Shown in pieces: positions 62,448 through 64,000 of a stretch of 64,000 nt of DNA. The translations under genes were made by a program, and so were the position numbers. How positions within the stretch are numbered: position 1 is the first letter of the stretch; the number at the start of each line of letters is the position of its first letter. Below the pieces are notes generated by a model that was given only the letters and a program-made list of their open reading frames with translations, did not search any database and was not told the origin of the DNA. The DNA is from Lutibacter sp036568005 (lineage in GTDB: Bacteria > Bacteroidota > Bacteroidia > Flavobacteriales > Flavobacteriaceae), in the NCBI GenBank assembly GCA_036568005.1, contig DATCTJ010000096.1, forward strand, positions 48,222 through 112,221. Direction: 5' to 3'.

Positions 62448-63032
62448 ATGCCAGTAAAAATTAGATTACAAAGACACGGTAAAAAAGGAAAACCATTCTA
62501 TTGGATAGTAGCTGCAGATGCGCGCTCAACAAGAGATGGTAAGTATTTGGAAAAAATTGGAACTTACAATCCAAACACAAATCCAGCAACCATCAACGTA
62601 GATGTTAATGGCGCTGTAAAATGGTTGCAAAACGGAGCACAACCAACAAACACTGCAAAAGCAATTTTATCGTATAAAGGCGTGATGCTAAAAAATCATT
62701 TAGTAGGCGGTATTAGAAAAGGAGCTTTAACAGAAGAGCAAGCTGATGCAAAATTTCAAGCTTGGTTAGATGAAAAAGCAGGAAAAATTGAAGCTAAAAA
62801 ACAAGGTTTGGCAAAAGCTGAAACTGATGCAATCGCCAAAGCTTTTGAAGCTGAAGTAAAAGTGAATGAAGAGCGTAAAGCTGCTGCAAATGAAGCTGCA
62901 AATGCTGCAATTAAAGCTGAAGCCGATAAAAAAGATGCCGAAAAAGCTGCTAAAGAAGTAGTGGAAGAAGTAACTCCTGAAACAATTGATGATGCACAAG
63001 CTGCAGCTTCAGAAGAAGGAAAAACCGAGTAA
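62448..63032 (+). CDS. rpsP: 30S ribosomal protein S16
   Basis: Small-subunit protein, 194 residues. The first 80 are a normal S16 (PVKIRLQRHGKKGKPFYWIV, KYLEKIGTYNPNT, AQPTNTAKAIL). The other 110 are an Ala/Glu/Lys-rich helical extension (AAANEAANAAIKAEADK, KEVVEEVTPETIDDAQ). Such tails occur in Bacteroidota S16, but this one is more than half the protein. Confidence 0.95.
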   Translation: MPVKIRLQRHGKKGKPFYWIVAADARSTRDGKYLEKIGTYNPNTNPATINVDVNGAVKWLQNGAQPTNTAKAILSYKGVMLKNHLVGGIRKGALTEEQADAKFQAWLDEKAGKIEAKKQGLAKAETDAIAKAFEAEVKVNEERKAAANEAANAAIKAEADKKDAEKAAKEVVEEVTPETIDDAQAAASEEGKTE

Positions 63033-63048
63033 TTAATTTTTTGCGATA

Positions 63049-63579
63049 ATGCGTAAAGAAGATTGTTTTTATTTAGGCAAAATCGTTAGAAAACACAGTT
63101 TTAAAGGGGAAGTTGTTGTTAAATTAGACACAGATGAACCGGAATTATATGAAGATTTGGAATCAGTTTTTGTTGCTTTAGGTAACGATCTGGTTCCATT
63201 TTTTATTGTCGACAGCATTTTGCAAAAGGGAAATCAGTTGCGCGTGCGATTTGAGGATGTTGAAAACGAAGCGGATGCCGATGCTATTTTAGGTTCGGAA
63301 TTGTATCTTCCAATGGAGTTTTTACCAAAATTGACAGGAAATAAGTTCTATTTTCATGAGGTAATAAATTTTGATATTGAAGATGTTCATTATGGTTATG
63401 TTGGTGTAATTACTGGGATTAATGATTCAACTGCCCAACCATTATTTGAGGTAAACTCAAACGGAACGGACCTTTTTATTCCAATGGTTGACAATTTTAT
63501 CAAAAAAGTAGACAGAGAACATAAAAAAATTCTTGTTGAAACCCCAAAAGGTTTGATTGAAATGTATTTGGGGAATTAA
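63049..63579 (+). CDS. rimM: ribosome maturation factor RimM
   Basis: 176-residue 30S assembly factor that binds S19; starts MRKEDCFYLGKIVRKHSFKG and has a PRC barrel in the second half (YGYVGVITGINDSTAQPLFEV, FIPMVDNFI). Sixteen bp after rpsP, so one operon with it; tRNA-Ser follows 5 bp downstream. Confidence 0.95.
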   Translation: MRKEDCFYLGKIVRKHSFKGEVVVKLDTDEPELYEDLESVFVALGNDLVPFFIVDSILQKGNQLRVRFEDVENEADADAILGSELYLPMEFLPKLTGNKFYFHEVINFDIEDVHYGYVGVITGINDSTAQPLFEVNSNGTDLFIPMVDNFIKKVDREHKKILVETPKGLIEMYLGN

Positions 63580-63584
63580 TATTT

Positions 63585-63672
63585 AGAGAGGTGGCCGAGT
63601 GGTCGAAGGCGCACGCCTGGAAAGTGTGTATACGGCAACGTATCGAGGGTTCGAATCCCTCCCTCACCGCCA
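63585..63672 (+). tRNA. tRNA-Ser (GGA), mismatched acceptor stem
   Basis: 88 nt with encoded CCA. Anticodon GGA at 63619-63621 in loop CTGGAAA; anticodon stem CACGC/GTGTG has five pairs, the T arm GAGGG TTCGAAT CCCTC is perfect and the long class-II variable arm TATACGGCAACGTATC is present. The acceptor is poor: 5' AGAGAGG against 3' CCTCACC gives mismatches at pairs 1-72 and 3-70. The 3' end equals that of E. coli tRNA-Ser (GGTGAGG/CCTCACC), so it may have been replaced. Confidence 0.85.
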
Positions 63673-63686
63673 TACAGTCTGCGGTC

Positions 63687-63744
63687 TGTACCGGAGACAT
63701 CCTTTACAGATCATACCGGAGACATGGTTTACACTTCCGGTACA
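63687..63744. repeat. IS-end-like direct and inverted repeats
   Basis: TACCGGAGACAT occurs at 63689-63700 and 63714-63725 (25-bp period), and TGTACCGGA (63687) is inverted as TCCGGTACA (63736). GC-richer than everything to the left. Probably the terminal region of the adjoining transposon. Confidence 0.65.
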
Positions 63745-63788
63745 AAAGGAGGGCTCTTCCCCATAAAGGGGGGATGCTCCGATATTCA

Positions 63789-64000
63789 CTAAACCCGGTT
63801 GGTGATACCGTCCCACCCGCAATGGGTTAAGACGCGCAATCGGTAGTTCTCAAAGTTTCTGAACCCATACGCCCTGCGGGTCATCATCTCCATCTTATTG
63901 TGGAAGCCCTCGGTGGGTCCATTGCTCTTGCTGAATCGCCACATGGCAACGATAGGCTCGAGCCAGGATGTGAGTGTTCCTGCCAGTTTTCTCAGTGGGC
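63789..64000 (-). CDS. ISL3-family transposase, C-terminal fragment
   Basis: Reading minus from the window edge to TAG at 63789 gives about 70 residues: LAGTLTSWLEPIVAMWRFSK, SNGPTEGFHNKMEMMTRRAY, GFRNFENYRLRVLTHCGWDG. SNGPTEGFHNKMEMM and RRAYGFRNFENYRLRVL are the C-terminal DDE block of ISL3 transposases. Clearly GC-richer and different in codon use from its neighbours, so acquired. The rest lies outside the window. Confidence 0.88.
   Translation of the reverse strand, partial: PLRKLAGTLTSWLEPIVAMWRFSKSNGPTEGFHNKMEMMTRRAYGFRNFENYRLRVLTHCGWDGITNRV

Overview
The window is AT-rich chromosomal DNA from a member of the Bacteroidota, almost certainly class Flavobacteriia, family Flavobacteriaceae. 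Supporting signs are gldA and PorG- and PorP/SprF-type genes (gliding and type IX secretion), a DNA polymerase III alpha subunit with a fused N-terminal proofreading exonuclease, ribosomal protein S16 with a long Ala/Lys/Glu tail, and repeated promoter boxes of the Bacteroidetes TANNTTTG type with almost no Shine-Dalgarno sequences. The genus cannot be fixed from the sequence alone.

Region 1 (1-15.5 kb, all minus strand) is a copper/silver resistance cluster. In transcription order it holds an HYC_CC_PP-type small protein, a CusA-type RND pump with the Cu(I) methionine triad, a TolC-type channel, a CusB-type adaptor, a periplasmic three-module heavy-metal-binding protein, a decayed copy of a CopZ gene, a DUF302 protein, a multicopper oxidase fused to a CopB-like barrel, a Met-rich repeat lipoprotein, a CopZ-like chaperone, a CopA P-type ATPase, a DUF3347 lipoprotein and the start of a haem-binding-domain protein. 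Together these would take Cu(I) out of the cytoplasm (CopZ, CopA), buffer and oxidise it in the periplasm (Met-rich and HMBD proteins, oxidase) and expel it through CusCBA. No regulator is encoded in the cluster.

Region 2 (15.6-38.1 kb) is mostly core genome: PorP/SprF, gamma-carbonic anhydrase, murI, an envelope operon (porG, uppS, bamA, two Skp/OmpH chaperones), nadK, a CBS protein, pdxJ, an esterase, a holin-like membrane protein, tig, a DEAD-box helicase, polA, a thioredoxin-like protein without CxxC, a polysaccharide deacetylase and a large DUF2723 membrane protein.

Region 3 (38.3-44.0 kb) is an accessory island between tRNA-Gln and rsgA. Unrelated small membrane/lipoprotein genes, all on the plus strand, are separated by about 135-bp imperfectly conserved spacer repeats, so the region looks like a cassette array. 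It includes a tightly overlapping TM2 / DUF2752 / DUF4870-like / M48 peptidase operon.

Region 4 (44.0-63.6 kb) is core again: rsgA, dtd, yceI, an Lrp regulator divergent from a Cys/Met-metabolism PLP enzyme, nhaC, a putative porin, rnhB, ndpA-like, lipB with a small YqaE gene, gldA, dnaE, rpsP-rimM and tRNA-Ser. At 63.7 kb the composition changes sharply to a GC-richer piece with the end of an ISL3-type transposase.

Many dispersed non-coding repeats lie between genes: a 90-150 bp element ending in GATGAAA (six copies at four loci), several REP-like GC palindromes, and short hairpin arrays. Some REP copies have run into gene ends and now encode C-terminal residues.
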